Of a DNA stretch of 64,000 bases, positions 21,637-30,565 are shown in pieces (the stretch's first letter is position 1; each line of letters begins with the position of its first letter). Source of the DNA: Pleurodeles waltl (Eukaryota; Chordata; Amphibia; Caudata; Salamandridae). The translations under genes and the position numbers were made by a program. The notes beneath the pieces are model-generated. The model did no database searches and was not told the origin of the DNA. It saw nothing but the letters and a program-made list of their open reading frames with translations. Location of the stretch: NCBI RefSeq assembly GCF_031143425.1, contig NC_090448.1, positions 536,814,313 to 536,878,312 on the forward strand. Reading direction: 5' to 3'.

Positions 21637-23545
21637 GCTTCCACCGTTTCCCACTCACTCCTCTCCTGTAGGGGGAAGATTACAGCGTTTTCTCCACAAG
21701 TGGAAGTCTATCACAACGGACACTTGGGTTCTCGGCATTGTGGGAAAAGGCTACGCCCTTCCCTTTCGGGAGTTCCCGCCCCTCATCCCGCCCCGCCCAT
21801 CTTATTGTTCAGAAGAACACCTCCTGTTGCTAGAACAGGAGGTTCAAGTCCTCCTTTCAAAGGGCGTGGTAGAGTTGGTCCCAGAGCAGGAAAAGGGTCG
21901 AGGTTGTTACTCAAGATACTTCCTGATTCCCAAAAAGGATGGTCAGTTGAGACCAATCCTGGATCTGAGGATCTTGAATTGGTTCCTCAAACAGGAAAAG
22001 TTCAAGATGCTGACCCTAGCACAGGTGCTTTTGGCGTTGAACAAGGAAGATTGGATGGTGTCTGTCGACTTGCAGGATGCTTACTTTCATATCCCGATAC
22101 TCAAGTCGCACAGGAAGTATCTCCGGTTTGTGGTAGGGTCGCAGCACTATCAGTTTGCGGTCCTCCCGTTTGGTCTTACTTCAGCACCTCGAGTCTTCAC
22201 AAAGGTGATGTCAGTGGTTGCGGCGGAGCTCAGAAGGAAGGGGATAGCAGTATTCCCTTACTTGGACGACTGGTTGATCAAAGCCAAGTCCCCGGAGCTT
22301 GTGTCGCATCATCTGCAGTCAACAACCCAGTTGTTGTTCGACCTGGGCTTTTCGGTGAACGTGCCCAAATCTCACCTGGAGCCCTCTCAGCGCCTCCTGT
22401 TCATAGGGGCAGTACTGGATACAACATTGAGTCGAGCCTTTCCTCCGCCTCAGCGGATTCAAGATATTCAGGAATTGGTTCCAATGTTTCGAAATGGAGC
22501 GGTAGTTCCAGTCCTCAAGGTCCTTCGTCTGCTCGGTCTGTTCGCCTCCTGCATTCTGTTGGTCACGCATGCTCGCTGGCACATGAGGGCTCTTCAGTGG
22601 TGCCTCCGAAGGCAGTGGTCTCAACACAAGGGAGATTTAGAAGGTACTGTCAAGATCTCCAGAGATGCTGCTGTGGAATTGAAGTGGTGGATTGCGGGCA
22701 ACAATCTTTCACAGGGGAAGCCGTTCGCGCAGTCGCCACCAGTGGCCACGGTAATAACGGATGCCTCCACCCTAGGATGGGGAGCTCATCTGGGGGATCT
22801 GGAGATCAAAGGGCTTTGGTCTCCAGAGGAACAGGTGTTTCATATCAATCTGTTGGAGTTACGGGCTGTACGTTTGGCTCTCAAGGCCTTCCTCCCATCC
22901 CTTCGTGGTCAGTCGGTACAGGTCCTGACGGACAATACTACCACGATGTGGTACATAAACAAACAGGGAGGAGTAGGGTCGTACCTTCTCTGCAGAGAAG
23001 CTCTTCGGCTATGGTCCTGGGCAAAGGACCATCAGATTTGCTTGGTGGCAAATCATCTGGCCGGGGTCTTGAATGTACGTGCGGACAGTCTCAGTCGCCA
23101 ATTCTCGGCAGACCACGAGTGGCGTCTCCATCCAGATCAAGTCTGTTTAATCTTCCAGATGTGGGGGTTTCCTCGGATAGATCTGTTTGCCACTCGGGAG
23201 AACGCGCATTGCCCGTTATTCTGCAGCCTCCAGTATCCGATGCAGGGAGCGTTGGGGGACGCGTTTCAGATAACCTGGTGCGACCAGTTGCTTTACGCGT
23301 TTCCCCCCATACCCTTGATTCCTCGAGTGTTGAGGAAAATTCGCCAAGACCGGGCCCAAGTCATCTTAATAGCTCCGGATTGGCCAAGGAGGGTATGGTA
23401 CTCCGACCTTCTCCAACTCTCACTGTGCCCTCCGCTCCGTCTCCCTCTCAGGGCAGACCTCCTCTCGCAGTCGCAGGGGCAGGTTTTACACCCCAACCTC
23501 CAGAGTCTGCACCTACATGCTTGGAGATTGAACGGGGCAACCTGA
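21458..23545 (+). CDS. Reverse transcriptase/RNase H with methylase-like tail, element c
   Basis: 695 codons. RT residues of about 150-330 include FLIPKKDG, VSVDLQDAYFHIP (motif A), PFGLTSAPRVF (motif B) and YLDD at 268-271. RNase H follows with D435 (TDAS), E467 (LELRA), D492 (LTDN) and D543 (VRADS). Residues of about 574-655 (IDLFATREN, YAFPP, IAPDWP) resemble the Dam-like methylase domain found in many DIRS elements, but the catalytic motif reads as FPP and may be inactive. The frame overlaps gag by 179 nt in +1 and opens with TTG; the first Met is far inside, so a frameshift or other recoding is likely. Confidence 0.9.
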   Translation: MGVALIPLPFGGGSSNPPLPSPIGHLEGGGGVGSVPEEPLNSTLPLPRPLEGCSRGSSLRLPPFPTHSSPVGGRLQRFLHKWKSITTDTWVLGIVGKGYALPFREFPPLIPPRPSYCSEEHLLLLEQEVQVLLSKGVVELVPEQEKGRGCYSRYFLIPKKDGQLRPILDLRILNWFLKQEKFKMLTLAQVLLALNKEDWMVSVDLQDAYFHIPILKSHRKYLRFVVGSQHYQFAVLPFGLTSAPRVFTKVMSVVAAELRRKGIAVFPYLDDWLIKAKSPELVSHHLQSTTQLLFDLGFSVNVPKSHLEPSQRLLFIGAVLDTTLSRAFPPPQRIQDIQELVPMFRNGAVVPVLKVLRLLGLFASCILLVTHARWHMRALQWCLRRQWSQHKGDLEGTVKISRDAAVELKWWIAGNNLSQGKPFAQSPPVATVITDASTLGWGAHLGDLEIKGLWSPEEQVFHINLLELRAVRLALKAFLPSLRGQSVQVLTDNTTTMWYINKQGGVGSYLLCREALRLWSWAKDHQICLVANHLAGVLNVRADSLSRQFSADHEWRLHPDQVCLIFQMWGFPRIDLFATRENAHCPLFCSLQYPMQGALGDAFQITWCDQLLYAFPPIPLIPRVLRKIRQDRAQVILIAPDWPRRVWYSDLLQLSLCPPLRLPLRADLLSQSQGQVLHPNLQSLHLHAWRLNGAT

Positions 23546-24573
23546 GTTCCTTCTCTCTCCCGCCTGATGTAGTGGATGTTATCTTAGCGGCCAGGCGACA
23601 CTCCACTAAATCTATCTACGCTAATAGGTGGTCTAAATTTGTTATGTGGTGTGGAGAGAGACAGATTGATCCCTTACATGCTCATCTGTCACATGTTTTG
23701 TCTTTTGCACTGTCTCTAGCGCAGAAAGGTTGTGCAGTAGCTACCATTAAGGGTTATTTGTCGGCCTTGTCAGCCTTCATTTGTCTTCCAGACCAACCAT
23801 CGTTATTTAAATCCCCTATTGTTCTCAGATTCTTGAAAGGTCTTCTGAATCAATATCCTCCAAAACCATTCGTTATGCCTCAATGGGATTTGTCCTTGGT
23901 CCTGACTTTCCTTATGGGGTCCCCTTTTGAGCCTATGCATTCTTGCCCCTTAAGGTATTTGGTTATTAAAACAGTATTCCTGGTAGCTATAACATCTGCA
24001 AGGAGAGTGAGTGAGTTGCAGGCCTTATCGGTTAAACCCCCTTATATAACGTTTTATGGGGATAAGGTGGTGTTGAGGACCAAGGCTGCTTTCCTTCCGA
24101 AGGTTGTTTCACCCTTCCATTTGGCTCAGACAATCACTTTGTCCACGTTTTATCCTCCGCCTCATCCTTCAAAGGAGGAAGAAAGACTACATCGCCTGGA
24201 CCCAAAAAGGGCGTTGAGCTTCTATATCGACAGAATGAAGGATATCAGGCTGGAGGATCAGCTGTTTGTCGGATACGTGGGCAAGAGGAGAGGAAAGGCA
24301 GTCCACAAGAGAACACTCTCCAGGTGGGTTGTTCTTTGCATTAAAATCTGTTACTCTTTGGCAAAGAAGGATCCGCCTGAGGGCATTAGAGCTCACTCCA
24401 CCAGAGCTAAGTCGGCCTCTTCGACCTTGGCCAGGGGTGTTCCTGTGGTTGACATCTGCAAGGCCGCAACTTGGTCGTCCCTTCACACTTTTGTGAAACA
24501 TTACTGTTTGGACTCTGAGGTCAGAAGGGACGGTCATTTTGCACGGTCAGTGCTGCAGGATTTCTTGGTTTGA
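21700..24573 (+). CDS. Tyrosine recombinase (YR), DIRS element c
   Basis: Integrates the circular cDNA by site-specific strand exchange. Counting from the GTG at 21700, the YR domain spans residues of about 608-957: R768 in SARRVSEL, H899 and R902 in HSTRAKS, Y935 in FVKHY. Codons 1-600 overlap RT and are a Ser/Gly/Pro-rich stretch of no known fold. The frame is the same as gag and is open without interruption from the gag UAG (21634-21636) to the TGA at 24571-24573. Expression may be by readthrough, splicing or internal initiation. It has Thr in SASSTLARG where all other copies have Ala. Confidence 0.88.
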   Translation: MEVYHNGHLGSRHCGKRLRPSLSGVPAPHPAPPILLFRRTPPVARTGGSSPPFKGRGRVGPRAGKGSRLLLKILPDSQKGWSVETNPGSEDLELVPQTGKVQDADPSTGAFGVEQGRLDGVCRLAGCLLSYPDTQVAQEVSPVCGRVAALSVCGPPVWSYFSTSSLHKGDVSGCGGAQKEGDSSIPLLGRLVDQSQVPGACVASSAVNNPVVVRPGLFGERAQISPGALSAPPVHRGSTGYNIESSLSSASADSRYSGIGSNVSKWSGSSSPQGPSSARSVRLLHSVGHACSLAHEGSSVVPPKAVVSTQGRFRRYCQDLQRCCCGIEVVDCGQQSFTGEAVRAVATSGHGNNGCLHPRMGSSSGGSGDQRALVSRGTGVSYQSVGVTGCTFGSQGLPPIPSWSVGTGPDGQYYHDVVHKQTGRSRVVPSLQRSSSAMVLGKGPSDLLGGKSSGRGLECTCGQSQSPILGRPRVASPSRSSLFNLPDVGVSSDRSVCHSGERALPVILQPPVSDAGSVGGRVSDNLVRPVALRVSPHTLDSSSVEENSPRPGPSHLNSSGLAKEGMVLRPSPTLTVPSAPSPSQGRPPLAVAGAGFTPQPPESAPTCLEIERGNLSSFSLPPDVVDVILAARRHSTKSIYANRWSKFVMWCGERQIDPLHAHLSHVLSFALSLAQKGCAVATIKGYLSALSAFICLPDQPSLFKSPIVLRFLKGLLNQYPPKPFVMPQWDLSLVLTFLMGSPFEPMHSCPLRYLVIKTVFLVAITSARRVSELQALSVKPPYITFYGDKVVLRTKAAFLPKVVSPFHLAQTITLSTFYPPPHPSKEEERLHRLDPKRALSFYIDRMKDIRLEDQLFVGYVGKRRGKAVHKRTLSRWVVLCIKICYSLAKKDPPEGIRAHSTRAKSASSTLARGVPVVDICKAATWSSLHTFVKHYCLDSEVRRDGHFARSVLQDFLV

Positions 24574-24617
24574 CCATTTAGGCACCCACCGCCGGGCGTG
24601 GTACTGCTTTGGGACTC

Positions 24618-24728
24618 TATTCATTAGGTGAGGAATCCACAGGTAGTTGTATCCATCAGAAGAACGAGTTACTTACCTTCGGTAACGACTTTTCTGGTGG
24701 ATACATTAGCTACCTGTGGATTCCTCAC
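24618..24728 (+). repeat. Internal complementary region of element c
   Basis: 24618-24661 is the exact reverse complement of the first 44 bp of the element. 24662-24728 is the reverse complement of its last 67 bp. The ICR thus mirrors the joined ends, the diagnostic DIRS feature. Confidence 0.92.
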
Positions 24729-25064
24729 GGTCCCACCCGCCTCCCCGTTGCCTTTTTGGTCTCTCCAAGCAATCCTTGAGTGTGCTCCTTTTGGTCTTCA
24801 AAGTTGCAATACATTTTGCATGTATGATATTTGTATATATGTGTATATTTATATATAAATCTATATATATATTGGGTATATACATGATTCGTATGTATAA
24901 ATATATTTATTTGTTTAAAAAAAAAAAAAAAAAAAAAGGTTATATTAAATCTACAGCTATTTTATTGCAATGTTGTGTGATTTACAATATTAAGAGATGT
25001 TGCTTTGCTCTTTCATTGCATTGGGTTATTATTATTATTCTCATGCACGTAAAAAATGTTGGTA
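24729..25064 (+). other. AT-rich 3' segment of element c
   Basis: Non-coding. It holds a pyrimidine-rich start, TATATA-rich sequence, a 21 A tract (24917-24937) and an ATT run. It lies between the ICR and the right terminal repeat and could carry transcript-ending signals, though no AATAAA is clear at the right place. Confidence 0.6.
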
Positions 25065-25276
25065 CTGTCATCGGCACGTCGGCGAGGACTTCTTATTGCC
25101 TGTATGACGTCAGACGGCGTCGCGTGGGCTAGAGTGACGTCCTCGTCGACGTGCAGAGACTAGTAAGAAGATTTCCGTCAAATGCTGGCGCCATGGGAGT
25201 ATTCATTAGGTGAGGAATCCACAGGTAGCTAATGTATCCACCAGAAAAGTCGTTACCGAAGGTAAGTAACTCGTTC
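25065..25276 (+). repeat. Right terminal repeat of element c
   Basis: 212 bp, CTGTCATCGGCACG to GTAAGTAACTCGTTC. The terminal 30 bp or so extends beyond the part shared with the left end. It contains a consensus splice donor, GAAG/GTAAGT. Confidence 0.92.
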
Positions 25277-25698
25277 ATCACTGACGCCTGACCAGGCGAA
25301 GTCGGTGACGCCGGAGAGGGCAACGCCGTCGATGGATGCGGCGTGACCGTGGGGCTGACCTCCCAAGTCCTCCGACGCCGAGCCGAAGGTGACCTCGAAC
25401 GAGACTCCTTGCTGGAGTGACGTCGTGAGTCTCTACGGCGCCGGGAGTCTCGATGACGCCGGTGAGACCTTGGCGAAGAAGACTTCTTATGATGTTTCTC
25501 CTTCTTCTTTGACTTTGCCATGAATAACTTGGCCTCGCGCTCTTTGAGGGCCTTCGGATTCATGTGTTGACATGAATCGCAAGTCGAGACGTCGTGGTCG
25601 GAGCTCAAACACCATAGACAGTCGGAGTGAGGATCTGTAACTGACATCTTGCCCCCACACTCTCGACAGGGCTTGAAACCCGACTTCCTCTGAGACAT
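25277..25698 (-). CDS. Gag 5' part of element b (split by element c)
   Basis: Encodes the first 140 residues or so of Gag from the ATG at 25698: three CxxC pairs and the RS-rich basic region up to GQASV. The rest of the gene is at 17541-19236. The frame runs on past 25277 into the right end of element c, so translation would add unrelated residues. Confidence 0.85.
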
Positions 25699-25801
25699 TG
25701 TTACCGCAGAGAAGACTACGCAGCAGACAATACACTGTAACCACGAAGGTAACAGTAACTCCCTCGAAGATAACCGTTTCGAATGCACGGAAAAAAGGGA
25801 A

Positions 25802-25980
25802 CTGTCATCGGCACGTCGGCGAGGACTTCTTATTGCCTGTATGACGTCAGACGGCGTCGCGTGGGCTAGAGTGACGTCCTCGTCGACGTGCAGAGACTAG
25901 TAAGAAGATTTCCGTCAAATGCTGGCGCCATGGGAGTATTCATTAGGTGAGGAATCCACAGGTAGTTGTATCCATCAGAA
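25802..25980 (-). repeat. Left terminal repeat of element b
   Basis: Reverse complement of 19237-19415. It is followed immediately by ATCCTTC, the second half of the YR target site. Confidence 0.9.
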
Positions 25981-28524
25981 ATCCTTCATTCTGTCGATAT
26001 AGAAGCTCAACGCCCTTTTTGGGTCCAGGCGATGTAGTCTTTCTTCCTCCTTTGAAGGATGAGGCGGAGGATAAAACGTGGACAAAGTGATTGTCTGAGC
26101 CAAATGGAAGGGTGAAACAACCTTCGGAAGGAAAGCAGCCTTGGTCCTCAACACCACCTTATCCCCATAAAACGTTATATAAGGGGGTTTAACCGATAAG
26201 GCCTGCAACTCACTCACTCTCCTTGCAGATGTTATAGCTACCAGGAATACTGTTTTAATAACCAAATACCTTAAGGGGCAAGAATGCATAGGCTCAAAAG
26301 GGGACCCCATAAGGAAAGTCAGGACCAAGGACAAATCCCATTGAGGCATAACGAATGGTTTTGGAGGATATTGATTCAGAAGACCTTTCAAGAATCTGAG
26401 AACAATAGGGGATTTAAATAACGATGGTTGGTCTGGAAGACAAATGAAGGCTGACAAGGCCGACAAATAACCCTTAATGGTAGCTACTGCACAACCTTTC
26501 TGCGCTAGAGACAGTGCAAAAGACAAAACATGTGACAGATGAGCATGTAAGGGATCAATCTGTCTCTCTCCACACCACATAACAAATTTAGACCACCTAT
26601 TAGCGTAGATAGATTTAGTGGAGTGTCGCCTGGCCGCTAAGATAACATCCACTACATCAGGCGGGAGAGAGAAGGAACTCAGGTTGCCCCGTTCAATCTC
26701 CAAGCATGTAGGTGCAGACTCTGGAGGTTGGGGTGTAAAACCTGCCCCTGCGACTGCGAGAGGAGGTCTGCCCTGAGAGGGAGACGGAGCGGAGGGCACA
26801 GTGAGAGTTGGAGAAGGTCGGAGTACCATACCCTCCTTGGCCAATCCGGAGCTATTAAGATGACTTGGGCCCGGTCTTGGCGAATTTTCCTCAACACTCG
26901 AGGAATCAAGGGTATGGGGGGAAACGCGTAAAGCAACTGGTCGCACCAGGTTATCTGAAACGCGTCCCCCAACGCTCCCTGCATCGGATACTGGAGGCTG
27001 CAGAATAACGGGCAATGCGCGTTCTCCCGAGTGGCAAACAGATCTATCCGAGGAAACCCCCACATCTGGAAGATTAAACAGACTTGATCTGGATGGAGAC
27101 GCCACTCGTGGTCTGCCGAGAATTGGCGACTGAGACTGTCCGCACGTACATTCAAGACCCCGGCCAGATGATTTGCCACCAAGCAAATCTGATGGTCCTT
27201 TGCCCAGGACCATAGCCGAAGAGCTTCTCTGCAGAGAAGGTACGACCCTACTCCTCCCTGTTTGTTTATGTACCACATCGTGGTAGTATTGTCCGTCAGG
27301 ACCTGTACCGACTGACCACGAAGGGATGGGAGGAAGGCCTTGAGAGCCAAACGTACAGCCCGTAACTCCAACAGATTGATATGAAACACCTGTTCCTCTG
27401 GAGACCAAAGCCCTTTGATCTCCAGATCCCCCAGATGAGCTCCCCATCCTAGGGTGGAGGCATCCGTTATTACCGTGGCCACTGGTGGCGACTGCGCGAA
27501 CGGCTTCCCCTGTGAAAGATTGTTGCCCGCAATCCACCACTTCAATTCCACAGCAGCATCTCTGGAGATCTTGACAGTACCTTCTAAATCTCCCTTGTGT
27601 TGAGACCACTGCCTTCGGAGGCACCACTGAAGAGCCCTCATGTGCCAGCGAGCATGCGTGACCAACAGAATGCAGGAGGCGAACAGACCGAGCAGACGAA
27701 GGACCTTGAGGACTGGAACTACCGCTCCATTTCGAAACATTGGAACCAATTCCTGAATATCTTGAATCCGCTGAGGCGGAGGAAAGGCTCGACTCAATGT
27801 TGTATCCAGTACTGCCCCTATGAACAGGAGGCGCTGAGAGGGCTCCAGGTGAGATTTGGGCACGTTCACCGAAAAGCCCAGGTCGAACAACAACTGGGTT
27901 GTTGACTGCAGATGATGCGACACAAGCTCCGGGGACTTGGCTTTGATCAACCAGTCGTCCAAGTAAGGGAATACTGCTATCCCCTTCCTTCTGAGCTCCG
28001 CCGCAACCACTGACATCACCTTTGTGAAGACTCGAGGTGCTGAAGTAAGACCAAACGGGAGGACCGCAAACTGATAGTGCTGCGACCCTACCACAAACCG
28101 GAGATACTTCCTGTGCGACTTGAGTATCGGGATATGAAAGTAAGCATCCTGCAAGTCGACAGACACCATCCAATCTTCCTTGTTCAACGCCAAAAGCACC
28201 TGTGCTAGGGTCAGCATCTTGAACTTTTCCTGTTTGAGGAACCAATTCAAGATCCTCAGATCCAGGATTGGTCTCAACTGACCATCCTTTTTGGGAATCA
28301 GGAAGTATCTGGAGTAACAACCTCGACCCTTTTCCTGCTCTGGGACCAACTCTACCGCGCCCTTTGAAAGGAGGACTTGAACCTCCTGTTCTAGCAACAG
28401 GAGGTGTTCTTCTGAACAATAAGATGGGCGGGGCGGGATGAGGGGCGGGAACTCCCGAAAGGGAAGGGCGTAGCCTTTTCCCACAATGCCGAGAACCCAA
28501 GTGTCCGTTGTGATAGACTTCCAC
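25981..28524 (-). pseudogene. YR lacking its catalytic C-terminus, element d
   Basis: The YR frame is open but is cut at MKD, just before the RLEDQLFVG segment. The HxxR box and the catalytic Tyr are absent. At the cut one foreign residue and a stop are added by the adjoining left terminal repeat. The first catalytic Arg (SARRVSEL) is kept. It is inactive as a recombinase. Confidence 0.85.
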
Positions 28525-28766
28525 TTGTGGAGAAAACGCTGTAATCTTCCCCCTACAGGAGAGGAGTGAGTGGGAAACGGTGGAAGCCTAAGGCTGCTTC
28601 CCCTGCTGCACCCCTCCAGAGGACGAGGAAGAGGCAGAGTGCTGTTGAGAGGCTCCTCTGGTACGGACCCCACCCCTCCCCCTCCCTCTAAATGACCTAT
28701 AGGGGAGGGAAGAGGCGGGTTGCTGGAACCTCCCCCGAAAGGAAGAGGAATAAGAGCCACGCCCAA
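26679..28766 (-). CDS. Reverse transcriptase/RNase H, element d
   Basis: An intact 695-codon copy of the frame at 15632-17719, 11047 bp away, with the same YLDD and RNase H acidic residues and the same Ala marker in LSKGAVEL. No amino-acid difference from element b was noticed. Confidence 0.88.
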   Translation of the reverse strand: MGVALIPLPFGGGSSNPPLPSPIGHLEGGGGVGSVPEEPLNSTLPLPRPLEGCSRGSSLRLPPFPTHSSPVGGRLQRFLHKWKSITTDTWVLGIVGKGYALPFREFPPLIPPRPSYCSEEHLLLLEQEVQVLLSKGAVELVPEQEKGRGCYSRYFLIPKKDGQLRPILDLRILNWFLKQEKFKMLTLAQVLLALNKEDWMVSVDLQDAYFHIPILKSHRKYLRFVVGSQHYQFAVLPFGLTSAPRVFTKVMSVVAAELRRKGIAVFPYLDDWLIKAKSPELVSHHLQSTTQLLFDLGFSVNVPKSHLEPSQRLLFIGAVLDTTLSRAFPPPQRIQDIQELVPMFRNGAVVPVLKVLRLLGLFASCILLVTHARWHMRALQWCLRRQWSQHKGDLEGTVKISRDAAVELKWWIAGNNLSQGKPFAQSPPVATVITDASTLGWGAHLGDLEIKGLWSPEEQVFHINLLELRAVRLALKAFLPSLRGQSVQVLTDNTTTMWYINKQGGVGSYLLCREALRLWSWAKDHQICLVANHLAGVLNVRADSLSRQFSADHEWRLHPDQVCLIFQMWGFPRIDLFATRENAHCPLFCSLQYPMQGALGDAFQITWCDQLLYAFPPIPLIPRVLRKIRQDRAQVILIAPDWPRRVWYSDLLQLSLCPPLRLPLRADLLSQSQGQVLHPNLQSLHLHAWRLNGAT

Positions 28767-30283
28767 ATCCCCGAAACCTCCTGAAAATTCTAGAAGAGGC
28801 AGAGGAAGAAGGAGCTTGCAGTCCTAACGATTTGGCTGTGGCTCTGCTCTCCTTAAATCGTTCCAAGGCTGAATCTGCCTTGGCTCCAAACAGTCTGTCC
28901 CCATCAAACGGGAGGTCCAGCAGGGTCGACTGCACATCCGCAGAGAACCCTGAGTTTCGGAGCCAGGCCTGTCTTCTTGCCACCACAGCCGTGCCCATCG
29001 CCCTGGCCACCGAGTCGGTCGTGTCCAGCCCAGACTGGATAATCTGGGTCGCGGCAGCCTGGGCGTCCGAGACCACATCCAAAAGACCCTGGGGAAGCTC
29101 CGTGAATGAAGACGAAATATCATCCATCAGCGCATGGATGTACCTCCCCAGAATGCACGTGGCGTTGGTGGCCTTCAACGCCAAACTGCATGACGAAAAT
29201 ATTTTCTTGGACTGCGCATCCAGTTTCTTGGAGTCTCTGTCTCCAGGCACCGTCGGGAAGGAACCAGGCGCTGACTTTGAGGAACAGGAGGCTTGCACCA
29301 CCAAGCTCTCCGGCGTAGGGTGTCTAGAGAGAAAGCCAGGGTCAGATGGTGCAGCTCGATACCTCCTGGCCACAGCCCTATGAACGGCCGAGGAAGACAC
29401 CGGCTTCTTCCACACCTCCAACACCGGATCCAGCAAAGCCTCATTAAATGGCAAGAGAGGCTCAGCTGCAGCAGAGGCCGGATGCAATACCTCTGTCAGC
29501 AAATTCTGCTTTGCCTCTGCCACCGGCAAAGGCAGGTCCAAAAAGCTCGCTGCCTTCCTCACCACAGCATGAAAGGAAGCAGCCTCCTCCGTATATTCCC
29601 CTGGAGATGAAAGGTCCCACTCAGGGGAAGTGTCCAGCCCACTGGCTGTATCCAGACCATGCAGTCCGTCAGAGTCCTCAATCTCTCCCTCCTCTAGGAC
29701 TCGCTGGTACTCTTGCTCTTCTAAAAGACGGAGAGCACGCCTCCTCGAATGAAGTCTCTCCTCGATACGCGGAGTCGACATGGCCTCCGCCGACGTCGAA
29801 GAACGGCGCCGATCTCCAGAAGCATCTGACGCCGCGTCCGGCGCCACAGGCAGCTTCGGCGCCGAGGCAGGAGCCGGAGGACGAGGTCTTGGAGCCGATG
29901 GACCAACCGGAGTCACAGGGCAAAATCCTGACTTCGACGGAGGGGCAACCTCCGGGGCCGAAACATCCGAAGCCACCGGAGCGGCCACCGACGCCGGCAC
30001 CGGCGCCGAGCCCACATTCCCAAAAGGGAGAAAGGGCATAAAGGGTGCCGGCCGAAGAGGCGCAGGATCACCCAACGAAAAGGCCAAGGGCCCCGAAGGA
30101 CCAGCCGGAGCAGCTCCTGGAGCCATCTGCTGAAAGATGGTATACATCGCATTAAGAAACGCGGTACTATCGGCTCCAGGAGTGGGAAAAGCCGGATACT
30201 GGGGTGCCTGGATCGAGGGCGACCCCGACGCCGGCCTCGACGTCTGCGACGCCGGAGAAAACACAAGAGGCTGCACCACCTCA
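28588..30283 (-). CDS. Gag 3' part of element d (split by element e)
   Basis: Copy of 17541-19236. Its N-terminal part lies at 36324-36745, beyond element e. The split is at the same base as in element b, which shows that the insertion came before the duplication. Confidence 0.85.
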
Positions 30284-30462
30284 TTCTGATGGATACAACT
30301 ACCTGTGGATTCCTCACCTAATGAATACTCCCATGGCGCCAGCATTTGACGGAAATCTTCTTACTAGTCTCTGCACGTCGACGAGGACGTCACTCTAGCC
30401 CACGCGACGCCGTCTGACGTCATACAGGCAATAAGAAGTCCTCGCCGACGTGCCGATGACAG
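30284..30462 (+). repeat. Left terminal repeat of element e
   Basis: Same 179 bp sequence as 19237-19415. Confidence 0.9.
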
Positions 30463-30565
30463 TTCCCTTTTTTCCGTGCATTCGAAACGGTTATCTTCGA
30501 GGGAGTTACTGTTACCTTCGTGGTTACAGTGTATTGTCTGCTGCGTAGTCTTCTCTGCGGTAACA

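Larger units (their letters stand above)
19237..25276 (+). mobile_element. DIRS element c, complete and uninterrupted (plus)
   Basis: 6040 bp with every expected part: left terminal repeat 19237-19415, gag 19519-21636, RT/RNase H 21458-23545, YR 21700-24573, ICR 24618-24728, AT-rich segment with a 21 A tract, right terminal repeat 25065-25276. No frame is broken. The class is set by RT plus a tyrosine recombinase in place of a DDE integrase, inverted terminal repeats, and the ICR. It is inserted into gag of element b in the opposite orientation. It is the best reference copy in the window. Confidence 0.93.
13901..25980 (-). mobile_element. DIRS element b (minus), nested in a and split by c
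   Basis: The pieces are 13901-19236 and 25277-25980, together exactly 6040 bp. It entered YR of element a at GAT^ATC without target duplication; the uninterrupted site is visible in its own YR at 14931-14937. Element c interrupts its gag at CTCA^ATCAC. Its YR and RT frames are intact; its gag is split. Confidence 0.9.

Noticed and set aside
24628..25132. Open frames of 76 and 138 codons in the 3' segment of the DIRS elements
   Set aside because: They read through the ICR, AT-rich repeats and the poly-A tract (run of Lys). Not protein-like.
24662..25276. The 615 bp segment with its own inverted ends as a separate non-autonomous (MITE-like) element
   Set aside because: It always follows the 3' end of the DIRS unit in the same relative orientation and has no independent insertion here. 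Its left end is half of the ICR and its right end is the right terminal repeat. It is part of the element.
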